The notes below the pieces were generated by a model, which was not told where the DNA came from, did no database searches, and saw nothing but the letters and a program-made list of their open reading frames with translations. 64,000 nucleotides of DNA from Pyricularia pennisetigena. Lineage: Eukaryota > Ascomycota > Sordariomycetes > Magnaporthales > Pyriculariaceae. The stretch covers positions 3,348,953 to 3,412,952 of the forward strand of contig NC_043741.1 in the NCBI RefSeq assembly GCF_004337985.1. Direction: 5' to 3'. Shown in pieces: positions 12,601-23,705 of this stretch (within the stretch, counting starts at the first letter, position 1; each line of letters opens with the position of its first letter). Made by a program: the position numbers and the translations under genes.

Positions 12601-15072
12601 AAGATAATATATCACATTTGTCATGTTCCATCCGTTTCCCGATGACAGACCTCTGAAAGTCAATACAGACAATTATGACGGTTTTCTGGTCTCTGATCTA
12701 TGCTTTGATTGTATAGACGGTTTCTCTTCCTGCGTAAACACTAAGTAGGGACAAACCTTTAAGTGATTGCTCTCCCGTTTCAGACCGTTGTGCTTGGTTC
12801 TCGTCGAGCGGGCGACTATCAGGCTCGGATGCTACATAGTTTTGACGCCGAGCCGCGTCTCTGTGTCCATCTCGTCTTTGTGCGGATATATCTGAGCTTG
12901 CCTCCTACGCGGCTTTGCCCCAGATTCTGGAGGCTGATCCGGCAGTAGATATGCAATGCTAGGGACTAAACCTAGGAGAAAATACCTGCCTATCTAGGTG
13001 ATAGGGCTTGAGGGTAGCCCACACTTCTTACAACAGCCCCGTGGTGAAGTATACAACCAAGCAGATCAAATATGGGTTTTACGTTCTGTTCCTTCTCCAT
13101 CTTCCACGTCAATCCGCCGCTGCGCAAGTGATTTTGGATTTTCACTGACCAGGTGGCCGGGACTAGGATTGCCATGTTCTTTTCAACAAGTCTAGACCTA
13201 AAAGGCAGAGACTATATCACAGCTGCACTGATACTTTTCTCCCTCGGTGTCGAACCTCGACATCAGACAAGGCGTACACATGCATGTCGGATGTCGAAGT
13301 CAAGGGTTCAACAAGCATGTTCCCTACTGGAACTCGGTACAGTTCATCCTTTCTCTTGGTAGGTCAAAGTGGCATTTCCAACACAAGTCTACCTCGATCT
13401 TCCCGTCCCACCGTCTCAGGTCTGCCATAGCCCATGAGCTAGCTGGCGCTCCCTACTTCACTGCCAGCATCTTGTGGTAGCGCTTGCCGCTCATGCAGTG
13501 AAAGAAAAACGTTGCCAAGCGCTGTCTGTCAGAAGTCAACGGCTATGAATCCCCAGACATTGCAAGGCAAAGTCCACGGGCCCTCTGGTTGCAGCGCGTC
13601 TGTAGAGTTTTATCTTGCGGCTCTCCGCCGCTACCGCATGGAAGGCCACTTTCGGACTATACTACAGCCATCATGGAAGGGATGGGTTGATGAACCAAAT
13701 GCGGAAGCTTTCTCGTCCCAAGTTACAGATGAGAAAGCGTCGGGATCGCCTCCCGCTCGCTGGCATCCATCCTATTATCTCTGATCATATTCCTTTACGG
13801 AAATGCCCTGATCATTTTGCTTTCCGTTCTATTCCCAACTGCTACTTGCTCGCAGGCCTGATGAACATCCTAAGAGCTGGTGATCAGGACAGTCACTGAA
13901 GCGAGGTCCACCATCCTCCATCCTCTATCCCCTGCTCTTACATATCTTTTGCTAACCGGAAGATGATATTAGAGCATAGTTCTCACACCTGTACGCAGGA
14001 TAGTACGATACCTGGTATACCGGATGGTTTGCATCCTGCGTGGCCTAGCAAGCCTAGGTTGCCATTATATGGCAATAACTGCTCTCACTCCCCCTCCTCT
14101 TCACGTTTGTTGATCTTTTTGTCTTTTGGGTCAAACTTTGAGATTGGCCACGGTTCGAACCATCAAAGGAAAGACAGATTGGACGGAGGGAAATACTTCC
14201 ATGATACCGATCAGATGATCAAAAGGGGTTCAGACGACAGCTCCAGAATGCCTTGTTGCGCAGTTTTGTACGTGTTAGACACCAGATCAGCGTCGTCAAG
14301 AGGCGAGATGAAAAGCGTCCACGTGGCGGAAGTTACCGGCAGCGCAGTGGCAAGCATGTGTTTGTTTGTCATCCAAGCCGACTCGAGCAGGTCTGTTCCA
14401 GTGCAGAACAAAACACTGGATGACTGGATAATTAGATAAGAGGTCAGCACGGGTGGGATGAACCAGGTAGAAACGGTCAGTCATTTCAAATATCCCAACC
14501 AAAAATGCCCCCTTGCAAGAGTCGACCATGTATCTTGATTGGACTAGCCTACACAAAGGGGTTCCACATGCGCCCACTTGCCGGGTGGGATCCATCCATC
14601 TTTACAAACTCGGAGTCGAGCGACTGCAGCAATTCTAGCCCAGCCCTAGGGTTGCTGAGTAGACATCTGCAAAGATTCAATCTAGCAAGCGAACAAGCCT
14701 TGCATATTTGAAATAAGCACATGCAATCTGAAGATCGATTTTTTTTTTTTTTTTTCGGGGGGAATCCTAGTCAAATTTGTAACAAGTGGGATAGAGGCTG
14801 CCTTTTGTCATGTACATCATCTTCCCGACTCTCTACCCGGGCATGTCCGTCTTCGGAAGCCTTACTGACTACAAGGTATCATTTTTGGCGGGACCCTTAA
14901 TCTGTTAGGTTACTTTCTTTTTTTTTTCGGTTCGTTATATAAACCGCCGTCCTTTGCCTTTGATAATGGCTTCAACAAATGTTTGTACATGATATGCTGC
15001 TTGTCTTGTAACTCTCATCGACACTTCCTTCGTCAAACGGGTTTTGTCCTCTTATTCAAGGCATCCTGAAAC
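3698..15072. other. 11.4 kb gene-poor interval between xlnR and an MFS gene
   Basis: No frame here resembles a known protein, and most of the longer frames begin at TTG or GTG rather than ATG. The part nearest 3698 must hold the xlnR promoter and leader. The interval has T-runs (for example near 5366-5382 and 14741-14755), several TACTGTAC/GTACAGTA palindromes, and mixed AT- and GC-richer blocks. There is no long direct or inverted repeat that I could see. The part near 15072 serves as promoter for the transporter. Confidence 0.6.
14936..14943 (+). promoter_or_regulatory. Possible TATA box of the MFS gene
   Basis: TATATAAA lies about 130 bp before the ATG at 15073, after a T-rich stretch. 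Spacing fits a fungal core promoter, but the transcription start is not shown by the sequence. Confidence 0.4.
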
Positions 15073-17034
15073 ATGACAAAAGAATCCAAGCACGACGACA
15101 AGATGGCAGGACAATCTGGCATCCAAGCCAACGTCCAAGCTGTCCCGCAAGCTGTGGGTTCTGTCGCCCCCGTCCCAACCCCAATGGGTTCAACGGATAA
15201 AGCCTCGAGTCAAACAAAAGACCAACTATCAGCTGCCGAAGAAGGGCCCCAAAACGATGCTGTCGCCCCTCTCCAGAAACGCAGCAGGCTGGGCGAGCGG
15301 CCAGCCGTCTTCAGGACCACGGTGCACGAAGTCCTGTTCGTGTTCATGGCCACGTCGGCGGTCATGTCGTGGTCGTTCCTCGTCGGCGCCGTCGCGACCG
15401 TGACGGCCCAGATCGGCCAAGACCTCCGCATGTCGCAGAGCGAGATCACCTGGATCGCCGCCTCGACGTCCCTGACCGCCGGCGCCTTCCAGCTGGCTCT
15501 CGGACAGCTTGCCGACCTCCTGGGCCGGCGGCTCATGTTCATAGTCGGCCTGGCCTCCTTCTCCCTCTTTGCCATCGTCGCAGGCTTCGCCCAGAACCCG
15601 TTCTGGATGGACGTCCTCTGCGGCTTCCTGGGAATCAGCACGGCCATGATGGTGCCGCCGGCCATCGGAATCCTCGGCGCGTCGTACGCCAAGCCGTCGA
15701 AGCGCAAGAACATTGCCTTCTCGGCCTTTAGCGCCGGGAACCCCGTCGGGTTCGCCCTGGGCAGCATCCTGGGCGGCGTGGTGGCCAAGGTGTTCAACTG
15801 GAGGGCCATCTTCTTCATGATCGCCATCATATGGGGTGTCCTCACCGTGATCGCCTTCTGGGTCGTGCCGAGCGTCGAGGCCTTTGACGACGAGGCCAGC
15901 AGCAGCGGAGCCGACGGCCCCGCCAAGGCCGCGCCGTCGACCGGGGCTCGGCTGCGCGACTTCTTTCGCAAGTTCGACACGGTGGGCGCGGCGCTCACGC
16001 TCTTCGGGACCGGCCTCTTCACGGCCGCCATCACGCTGGCTCCGCACGACGGCTGGGCCGCACCCCAGGTGTTGTCGCTGCTCATCGTGGGCTTCGTCAT
16101 GGTCTGCGCCTTTTTGTACTGGGAGACGTACTGGCCCCACCCCCTGATGCCTCCCAAGATCTGGAAGGACAGGAACTTTTCTCTGGTAAGTAAAAATCCC
16201 AGACCACCGGCGGGGGAGCATCTTCATCATCAGAATATCCTACCAGACAGACCTGGTGCTGATTAATATCCCGCTTGCAGCTTATTGCTTCGCTCGTGCT
16301 CGGCGTCATGGCTTTCAACTCGTCGTCATTCTGGCTTTCGCTGTTCCTCCAACAGGTACAAGGCCTGAACTCCCTCGAGGTCGGCGTCCGCCTGCTGCCT
16401 CAGACCATTGCCGGACTGACCTGGAACATCGTGGCGGGGGCCATCCTCCACCTGGTCAACAATACGCTCCTCCACGGGATTGGCGCCGTCGCATACCTTG
16501 TGGCCAACCTGCTGCTGTCACTCATGAGGCCCGAGTCGAGCTATTGGGCTTTTATTTTCCCGGCCCTTATCATCCAGGTCATCGGGGCCGATTTTCAATT
16601 CAACGTGGTGAATGTAAGTTTGCCCAACGCACCCCAGTGTCGATTCTTCTATTTCCATGGCAGGATATGAAAGAGAAAAAAAAAGGAAGAAGGAGAAAGT
16701 ACGCGGATGCTAACCGACGTCAAAAAATCTCAAGATGTACGTGATGCAGTCTCTCCCATCCCACCAGCAGGCGCTGGCAGGAGGCATATTCAACACCATG
16801 GTCCGGCTCTGCTCGACCCTGGCTTTGGGCATCTCCACCGCCGTCTACGGCGGCGTGGAGCACACGGAGGCGGCCGCGCAGGACCCCATGCTCAAGTACA
16901 CTCGGGCCTTGCAGGTGTCTGTTGCGCTTGCCGCCGCCGGCATACTCTTCGTGCCCTTCATCCGCGTCGGGACCCAGGGCAACGACAGGCCCGAGGAGGA
17001 TGGGGAGGAGCACGTCGTCAGCGAGAAGAAGTAG
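15073..17034 (+). CDS. MFS transporter, DHA type (ATR1/low-affinity ammonium transporter-like)
   Basis: This is a proton-coupled membrane transporter of the major facilitator superfamily. Three exons (15073-16185, 16281-16613, 16735-17034) all join in phase 0 and give 581 residues. Introns are 95 and 121 nt, the second with a CTAAC branch site. About 80 hydrophilic residues precede the first membrane span. Motif A (GQLADLLGRR, residues 144-153) follows the second or third span, and the rest is strongly hydrophobic, consistent with 12-14 spans. The C-terminus is short, acidic and cytosolic. The sequence resembles fungal proteins annotated as aminotriazole-resistance or low-affinity ammonium transporters. 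The substrate cannot be read from the sequence; drug export is the alternative. It stands alone with large gaps on both sides. GC content is clearly higher than in the flanks, as expected for coding DNA. Confidence 0.9.
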
Positions 17035-17383
17035 TTTCCTTGGGAGATCTGTATGTACGGCAAGGCCTGGCAGATGGAGTGCACAGTCTCCATCGCCTGT
17101 GCTATAAAAGGCATGAAATTATTGAAGTAGACAGCATAGATAGATACCCGATAGCATGTTATATATTTACAGTTGTTCCTACATGATGAACAGCCAAATA
17201 ATTTACCCCGAAATTCAGACATCATCCGTTGGCTCGCTCAGATAAGTTGACCGTTGGTGAGTATCCCAGAGAGATCGAAGGACGACGCATCGCGGTGACT
17301 GAGGCGCAGTGATTTGTTATGACGTACCCTATTATCTCTTCATCCATAGAAGCTAGAAAAGACCCTCCAGCATGCGACAAAGT

Positions 17384-17407
17384 AAAAAAAAAAAAAAAAA
17401 AAAAAAA
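17384..17407. repeat. Poly(A) run, 24 nt
   Basis: Uninterrupted adenines about 350 bp downstream of the MFS gene stop codon, in non-coding DNA. Confidence 0.95.
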
Positions 17408-19414
17408 CGATCATTGTCTGTCAAACATTGTGGAGAGAGACTCTCTGTCGACAGGTTGCAGATATATATCTATGCAAACTGTGACAGACGGGCACTGCCA
17501 CTTGTCCAGAGGCAGTTCTAGCCTAGTAAGGCCTCCGACGCGGGAGGAGGGGGATATTCTATTGCGAGGCGTCTCTTATACATTATCCGGTGCGAGTATG
17601 ATTATACGATATGGTACCAGCCCCTTCACAGACAGCACTTTAGTCGGCAAGAAATAAAGTGCACAGAATCGCAGCCAAAGAGCCCCTCAAAAATTCCGCG
17701 GAAGCGAAATGCGAAAAGCTTCGCGACAATCAACATGATTTTTTTTTTCCAGTATCAGGTTGCCAGGCTCAACCCCATGGGCCGAAGCACCTCCGATATG
17801 ACTCTGGTTGTCATGAAACATGACCGCCGTCTTTCTCTCCAAACGCCTATGTGAACCAATGGGGGTCATGGACTTTGTGTGAGACAAAGTAGCAATAGTA
17901 GCAGTCAAACGGGATGCCGCTCTGTTCTGTTTTCAACCAACATTTTCAGGTGACGTTTCAGCAACCAGTGCGCCTCTCTCTGCTTTTTGGCGGATAAAAA
18001 AGGGTTATCAAGTGCCAAAAAAAAAAACCTGAAAGAGGGCATGTGAATACGCTGTTTTGCGACGGGATCCACTTGCGTCAGGGCAGTCGGAGGAAACGAG
18101 AGAGAAATAACGGGGCGATACAAAGAGAGAAAAATCGTTTTCCGCGGGTGGTAACTATCTCCAACGAAAGAAAAAGGAAAAAAAAAAAAAAAAAGTGGAA
18201 CGTAGTACCACTACTACTCTGACTACTGTAATTGTTCCCCAAGTAGCATTTCCCTACCGGTAGGGCAAAATTGTAACACAAAACGTAGCTGCTTGAAGCA
18301 AGCGGAAAGCTCAACACCCGAAGCTTGTTGCCGGAAAGCCGGGGCGACCCTGCTGACAAAGAGGGAGACGGCGGAACCCTGGTGCGTGCCGGGGCGGCCG
18401 GGTGTGCTAATACAAAGACAGTTCGATGTGTGATCTTGGCCAGAGCACGCTACAGTACCACTATAGTAGCAAGCGAACCCGACTTGTCTGAATAGAGTTC
18501 GTGAGGCGGATCAAAAACTGTTGATCTTATACTTTCGGTGTTTTTTTGTTCCATTTTATTTTTCTATATGCAGTTCATCTGATATGCTGGTCATGTACTA
18601 CAATGCTGATGACCTTATAATTGGACTATGGGAGGAGTCACAGCATGCAACGAGACTGCTTCTGACGAAAAAAAAAGAGAGAATCAATCAATCAACCGAA
18701 AGGCCTGGTTTGAATCAGCCTACCTTTTAGTCACTGTTACTATCTCTCTTCTTTGTTGTGCATCCGAGTGGGTTGTCTACATGCGACGTTCGACTTAGTA
18801 GATTCTAATCATCGCAAGACATCAGATTCATGATCTCATCATGTGTTTGCGACGACTTTCTTTTCTTTCTTTCTCTCTAGGGACCAATAAAATCGTAGGA
18901 AACGTTACCCTCATACTCTCTGTGAAATTATCATCCTTGATGGTCCGAGTTGGATAGGAATCATTTTGGTGATTGATGTCAGGGTTCCTTCTCAGATCCC
19001 ACAGTGCTGCTTGCTCCTCATGCATTTGATGGTAGGGCATAATATTGCATGTCGTCAGCCGTAATAATCTTGTGTACCTTGGTTTAACGTAGCTTATCTT
19101 TGCCGATCTAATGCAAAGCTGGCCAAATGAGTGGGTTTAGAAAAAAGGGACGACGGACGAACATGCGCCAAGACGAAAACAAAAAAAGGTATCACCAGCA
19201 CAAAAACCAACTCATACACGTGTCTCCCGATGGTGTAGCTCTCCACAAGGCTGCGCATTTTGAATCAATTTGCACTTTTGTGCGAACGTGAGTTGACTAC
19301 CTATCACATGTAGGCTTTGTGCCACCTGGATCGTAAAATCGGGGACGTTGAACAATTTCGACGCATCCCATGTGTTTCGAGATCTGCACGGTTCGCGGAC
19401 CAAAACCCAGGCGT

Positions 19415-19455
19415 TGCGTACACACGCGCGCGCGCGCGCGTGTGTGTATGTGTGT
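19415..19455. repeat. 41-nt alternating purine-pyrimidine tract, (CG)n core flanked by (AC)/(GT)
   Basis: Purines and pyrimidines alternate without a break. The centre is a run of CG dinucleotides at 19425-19440, bordered on the left by ACAC and on the right by GTGT, so the core is also palindromic. Such sequence is a classic candidate for Z-DNA or cruciform formation. Confidence 0.9.
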
Positions 19456-20391
19456 TTCTCCCCCCGTCAAAAGGGCCGTTGGGTTTCGCAAATTGACAGA
19501 GAAACAGAACAGACAATAGAGACGATTCCAAACGTTTTTTTTTTTTTTTTTGAATCGTAAAAAGTTTTGTTTGTGCTGCTGTCAACTCACTATGTTGTTA
19601 GTCGTGATGCTCTCGATTTGCTCCGGATTTCCTGATTCGTGCCTTGTTGGTTGGCCACCAAAGAAAGGGGAACAGGACCCAGAAGCTCCAAACGCAACAT
19701 GGAACAATGCATTGAATTTTGTCAAAAGTGTTATTTCGCCTCGAAGGAAGTTTGGACGGAGCGGGTGGCTTAGCGCAAGGGGGGGGCCCATGGGATTTGT
19801 GGTTTGTTCCTGACGAGCTCGGCAGGGAATCCCAGGGTCGCGACCCCACCAAGATCAGCGAGATCTCAGGCTATCTTCCGTCAGCGGGCCATGCAGCTAA
19901 ATTGCAGGGCGCTTTCGACTCTGCATGCGCCACGGATGATTTCCAATGGAGAGCATCAGCTGTGAGACGAAGAACCAAGAAAATAAGGGTGGCCCGGCGG
20001 TCCACGGTCATTCCTTGCTTATTCCTGTTCCATCCGAAGAAAGAGAAAAAGAACCTGCCGCACCCAAGTCTGCACCAACAGTGGCGGTCGGCAAGCACTT
20101 GAGCTCAGTCGATCGCGGCTCGGCCGAGAACCTGACCAATATTCGACTATGTACAGAAGAACACCGACCACCCCGACTTGACTTCCACCGCTAAAAAGCC
20201 CTACCTCGTCGGCCCTTTTCGACTCAAGCAGGCAGTGCTGAATATATTGCGGTCGTCAAGGTCTTGGCCTTCTATATTCAGGTCACGCACGGCGCCTAAA
20301 CTTTGCATTTGAACCATGTCGCAGCTTCCAAATCATCCGCGGGCGCCTTGAATGTAACGTCAGCCAAGGGGACTACAGTAGGAATTCGCTG

Positions 20392-20394
<3 letters not shown>

Positions 20395-20440
<46 letters not shown>
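20395..20440. repeat. Poly(T) run, 46 nt
   Basis: Unbroken thymines in intergenic DNA, directly followed by GGTG and three copies of CTTTGTA. Confidence 0.95.
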
Positions 20441-20441
<1 letters not shown>

Positions 20442-20444
20442 GTG

Positions 20445-20465
20445 CTTTGTACTTTGTACTTTGTA
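20445..20465. repeat. Three tandem copies of CTTTGTA
   Basis: A perfect seven-base unit repeated three times, starting four bases after the T46 run. Confidence 0.9.
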
Positions 20466-21282
20466 CCTGCAGCGGCCTGCAGCTATGTCGTTGGTAGGCC
20501 GATTGTGGGGCAAAAGGATTTTGGCAGGCGGCTACAATGCTGCCGTGCCCAGGACTGAATGCTCTGACCAGGAACCCCTGCCCTTGCTGCTTTTTTTGCT
20601 TGTCCGGCAAGGTGCCGTTGATCATTGCCCATCAACCAAATACTTACTGCTTACGATGTACAGCATATTATGCAAATGAGAGAGAAAAAAAAGAGATCAA
20701 GAAGCAATCATGGCGAGGTGCCTAGGCCATCCTTCAGCTACCAAGCCATCTAATCTCGTCAGCTCCGGACCTCCAAGCGCCAGTCAAACATGGAGGCACA
20801 GCTTGCGATACTCCCTCCGCCTCTCAACCCCCCTATGTCGTCAGTTGGCGGGCCCGCTGCATTCTCGTCGCATTTCCCGACCAAGTCACCCTCTCATGCT
20901 AGGTGTGTCCACCCAAGGGGTTCTCGTGCCCCTTGATTTCGACTAAGCCCAGTCAGGTACCTGCCCTGTAGTCTTGGTACGGTACATACAGGTCGACCCA
21001 CCAAACAAGCGCGAGGCTATGGGTGCTCTTTGTGTGCCACCAAACATCAAAGACAGCGCACATCCCGGTCCGCTCTCGCAAGACAATACTGTATATCATG
21101 GAACCCGATCCCCATTATGTCTCCTTCCGTCTGCCCTACCCGATGCCTTGTGGTCTCCCCATCTTCCTGGCTGTGATTCTCGTTTCCGGCCGTCTTGTCT
21201 GAAGCAAACAAGACCTTTTTTTTTTTTTTGTCTCTTCTCCTTTTAACTTGAATACCTTTTTACACCCCATCTCTTGGCCTTT

Positions 21283-21289
21283 TATATAT
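21283..21289 (+). promoter_or_regulatory. Possible TATA element of the GH76 gene
   Basis: TATATAT lies about 160 bp before the ATG at 21450 and is followed by a long CT-rich stretch (about 21375-21425) of the sort often seen at fungal transcription starts. Confidence 0.35.
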
Positions 21290-21449
21290 TCTCTTTTCGG
21301 CCACTTACGCCTGGTGCACCTTTCCAGAGTTTTGTTCTGCTCCATCATCCTCCCAGCAGCTCTGCTCGGGCATATATTATCTTTCTCTTCTTCTTCCTCT
21401 TCTCTTTGTCTCTCTCTCTTTTCTAAATCATCTATCAACACCAGCAAAA

Positions 21450-22745
21450 ATGGTTAACCCTCAATACTTGGGCAGCGTTGCTGCCAGAGCACTGATTTAC
21501 TTCAGCGCACGGCCAACTTCCAACACACAGCCATCCTCTAACAACTCCACCAACTTAGGGACCCAGATCCAGGCTGCGGATAGGTCTGAATACTCTCAAA
21601 ATACTGCGAATGCTGTCACTGCCCTGCAGGGCTGGTACAACAAGGACACTGGTTTATGGAGGACTACCGGATGGTGGAATGCAGCCAACTGCTTGCAGGT
21701 CCTCATGGACTTTACGCTATACGACAGGGCCAAATCCGACAGCCTGGGCCTGCGCGGCGTTGCGTCCAACACCTTTACGCAGGCGCAGCAGAACACAGCG
21801 ATGGCCCACAAGGTCATGCAGGTGGACACCGGTATGGTTGTGTCTGCCTACGAACCCCTGCTTAACGGCATGGCCAAGCGGGGCAAGGAGTTTCAAAAGC
21901 TTGCAAAGAGGCAAGGCTTCGGCGGCTTCATCAACGACTTTTACGACGACGAGGGCTGGTGGGCCCTGGCCTGGATCCGGTCCTATGACAACTACAAGGA
22001 CCCGGGCCATCTCGACATTGCCGAGAACATTTTTGAGGACATGCGCAAGGGCGGCGACGACACTTGCGGCGGTGGCATCTGGTGGAGCAAGGAGCGCAAG
22101 TACAAGAATGCCATCGCGAACCAGCTCTACCTGGCCGTCGCGGCGTCGCTGTCCAACCGGTCCGGGACCAAAAAGAGCAGCTCATACTACCGCGACATTG
22201 CCGTCAAGCAATGGGCGTGGCTCAAGGGCAGCGGCATGATCAACAAGGACAACCTCTTCAACGACGGCCTGACCATCAACCCCAACGGGAGCTGCACAAA
22301 CAACGGCATGCAGACGTGGACCTACAACCAGGGCGTCGTGCTCGGCGGCCTGGTCGAGCTCTCGGCCCAGACGGGTGACAAGACGCTCATCGACGACGCC
22401 TACCGGATCGCCACCGCGGCCGTGACCAAGATGACGACGCCCACGGGGATTCTCAAGGAGTCGTGCGAGCCGGGCAACTGCGGAGGCGACGGTCCGCAGT
22501 TCAAGGGCGTCCTCGCTCGCAACATCAGGCAGTTGGTGTTGGCGGCGGACAGCCATGCGAACCGCGCGATGCTCCGGGACTTCCTCCTCAGGAATGCCGA
22601 CTCGGTTTGGGCCAAGGATAGGAACCCGGCCAACAACCAGCTCGGCATCGTCTGGTCGGGGCCGTACAACGCTGGAAAGGAGCCCAGCGCGGACACGCAG
22701 TCCTCTGCCATGGATGTTCTTGTTGCCGCCATGGCAGTGGCTTAG
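21450..22745 (+). CDS. Glycoside hydrolase family 76 protein (alpha-1,6-mannanase-like)
   Basis: GH76 enzymes cut or transfer alpha-1,6-linked mannan, in nutrient release or in fungal wall assembly (Dfg5/Dcw1). This single exon encodes 431 residues. The catalytic aspartate pair is in DFYDDEGWWALAW (Asp166-Asp167). Other family-typical pieces are GWWNAANCLQ, GGGIWWS, NGMQTWTYNQG and the C-terminal GIVWSGPY. Unlike Dfg5/Dcw1 there is no hydrophobic GPI-attachment tail; the protein ends soon after the fold. The N-terminus is only weakly hydrophobic and is not a clear signal peptide, which is odd for a secreted family. The ATG sits in good context (AGCAAAAATGG) after a CT-rich leader. I infer a soluble GH76 of uncertain location. 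Confidence 0.92.
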   Translation: MVNPQYLGSVAARALIYFSARPTSNTQPSSNNSTNLGTQIQAADRSEYSQNTANAVTALQGWYNKDTGLWRTTGWWNAANCLQVLMDFTLYDRAKSDSLGLRGVASNTFTQAQQNTAMAHKVMQVDTGMVVSAYEPLLNGMAKRGKEFQKLAKRQGFGGFINDFYDDEGWWALAWIRSYDNYKDPGHLDIAENIFEDMRKGGDDTCGGGIWWSKERKYKNAIANQLYLAVAASLSNRSGTKKSSSYYRDIAVKQWAWLKGSGMINKDNLFNDGLTINPNGSCTNNGMQTWTYNQGVVLGGLVELSAQTGDKTLIDDAYRIATAAVTKMTTPTGILKESCEPGNCGGDGPQFKGVLARNIRQLVLAADSHANRAMLRDFLLRNADSVWAKDRNPANNQLGIVWSGPYNAGKEPSADTQSSAMDVLVAAMAVA

Positions 22746-22767
22746 AAATCTGAATACGCTCTTTTTT

Positions 22768-22794
22768 TCTTTCTTTCTTTCTTTCTTTCTTTTC
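22768..22794. repeat. (TTTC)n microsatellite
   Basis: About six tetranucleotide units just after the GH76 stop codon. Confidence 0.85.
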
Positions 22795-23612
22795 TTTTTC
22801 ACATTATTTTCCATCTTTTGATCTTCTCTTCTTTTCTTTTTTCTTTGTCCATGTTACCATCTCACTTAGACGCCCGATTTTACATATACCCAGGCAGGAG
22901 TGTAAACGGGGCAAATGGTCAGTTTCTTGTTATACAGAGGTAATTCTGGGAAATTTCTTTTGTTGGCCAGGGAAATTAATGGCAGGAAATAGGCACATAC
23001 ACACATATACACAAACAAGGGACGGGTCATGACAAGAAGAAATGGTCAACCCAGGGAGCGCGGGCGTCTTGGTGGCTTCATACTACTAGGTATTCTGGAA
23101 GGGCAGGTTTTTCCACATAACGATTAATGAACCATTCACAAATCTTCGAAGCAGAAGAAATCTTTCTCGTATATGATTTTAGGTGATGTGCAGGAACGCT
23201 CATCTTAACCAAAAGCCACGCCGCCATCGATGTCATTGTAATTGGGCATACCACAGTGTCACGTGCGGTATTCTAGCACTGTAGCCATTCTGGGCATCTT
23301 CGCTGCCTGTACTCGTCAGTTCGTCGGTTACCCTTGGCATCTTGCGATGAAAATAGGTACACCTCTAGGCCTCGACCTAACATCTGATCCGAACTCTGGA
23401 TGATCATAAAAATATTTCGAGAATACAACAATCTTCAACTGCCACGCTTCGCCATGCTTGAATAATCAAACATCCATGTCACCTCTCAATGCGCAGCGGG
23501 AAATTCAGATGTGCACAGGAAGCAAAAATCTCGCCGTTTCTTTAACGTTGATCAAAATCAATCAAACCCCAGCCTAGCTAGGTCTAGTCGTTGCCACGAA
23601 GAAAAAGAAAGA

Positions 23613-23613
<1 letters not shown>

Positions 23614-23652
<39 letters not shown>
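23614..23652. repeat. Poly(A) run, 39 nt, in the leader of the tubulin cofactor D gene
   Basis: Thirty-nine adenines end 53 nt before the ATG at 23706. They lie on the coding strand and so are probably in the mRNA leader or at its start site. Confidence 0.95.
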
Positions 23653-23655
<3 letters not shown>

Positions 23656-23705
23656 GCCCAAATACTCCCGCCTCACAGATCAAGCAGCACCAAAAAAAGA
23701 AAGTC

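Larger units (their letters stand above)
17035..21449. other. 4.4 kb gene-poor interval with homopolymers and alternating purine-pyrimidine tract
   Basis: No convincing gene is visible. The interval holds an A24 run, a 41-nt alternating purine-pyrimidine tract, a T46 run followed by three CTTTGTA units, and shorter T and A runs. The end next to 21449 is a CT-rich leader before the GH76 gene. Confidence 0.6.
22746..23705. other. Intergenic interval with TTTC repeat and A39 run
   Basis: The left side is the probable 3' untranslated region of the GH76 gene and carries a (TTTC)n stretch at about 22768-22794. The right side is the leader of the tubulin cofactor D gene and contains a 39-nt poly(A) run. 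No gene is seen. Confidence 0.6.

Noticed and set aside
13963..14439. 158-codon plus-strand frame starting at ATG
   Set aside because: Amino-acid composition is uneven, there is no recognisable motif, and no flanking exon could be joined.
15210..16157. Long minus-strand frames of 315-333 codons opposite the MFS gene
   Set aside because: They are antisense shadows of a GC-rich coding region; the plus-strand frame carries the transporter motifs.
22182..22814. 210-codon minus-strand frame opposite GH76
   Set aside because: It is a shadow of the GH76 coding sequence, with low-complexity Lys/Phe at its start from the TTTC repeat.
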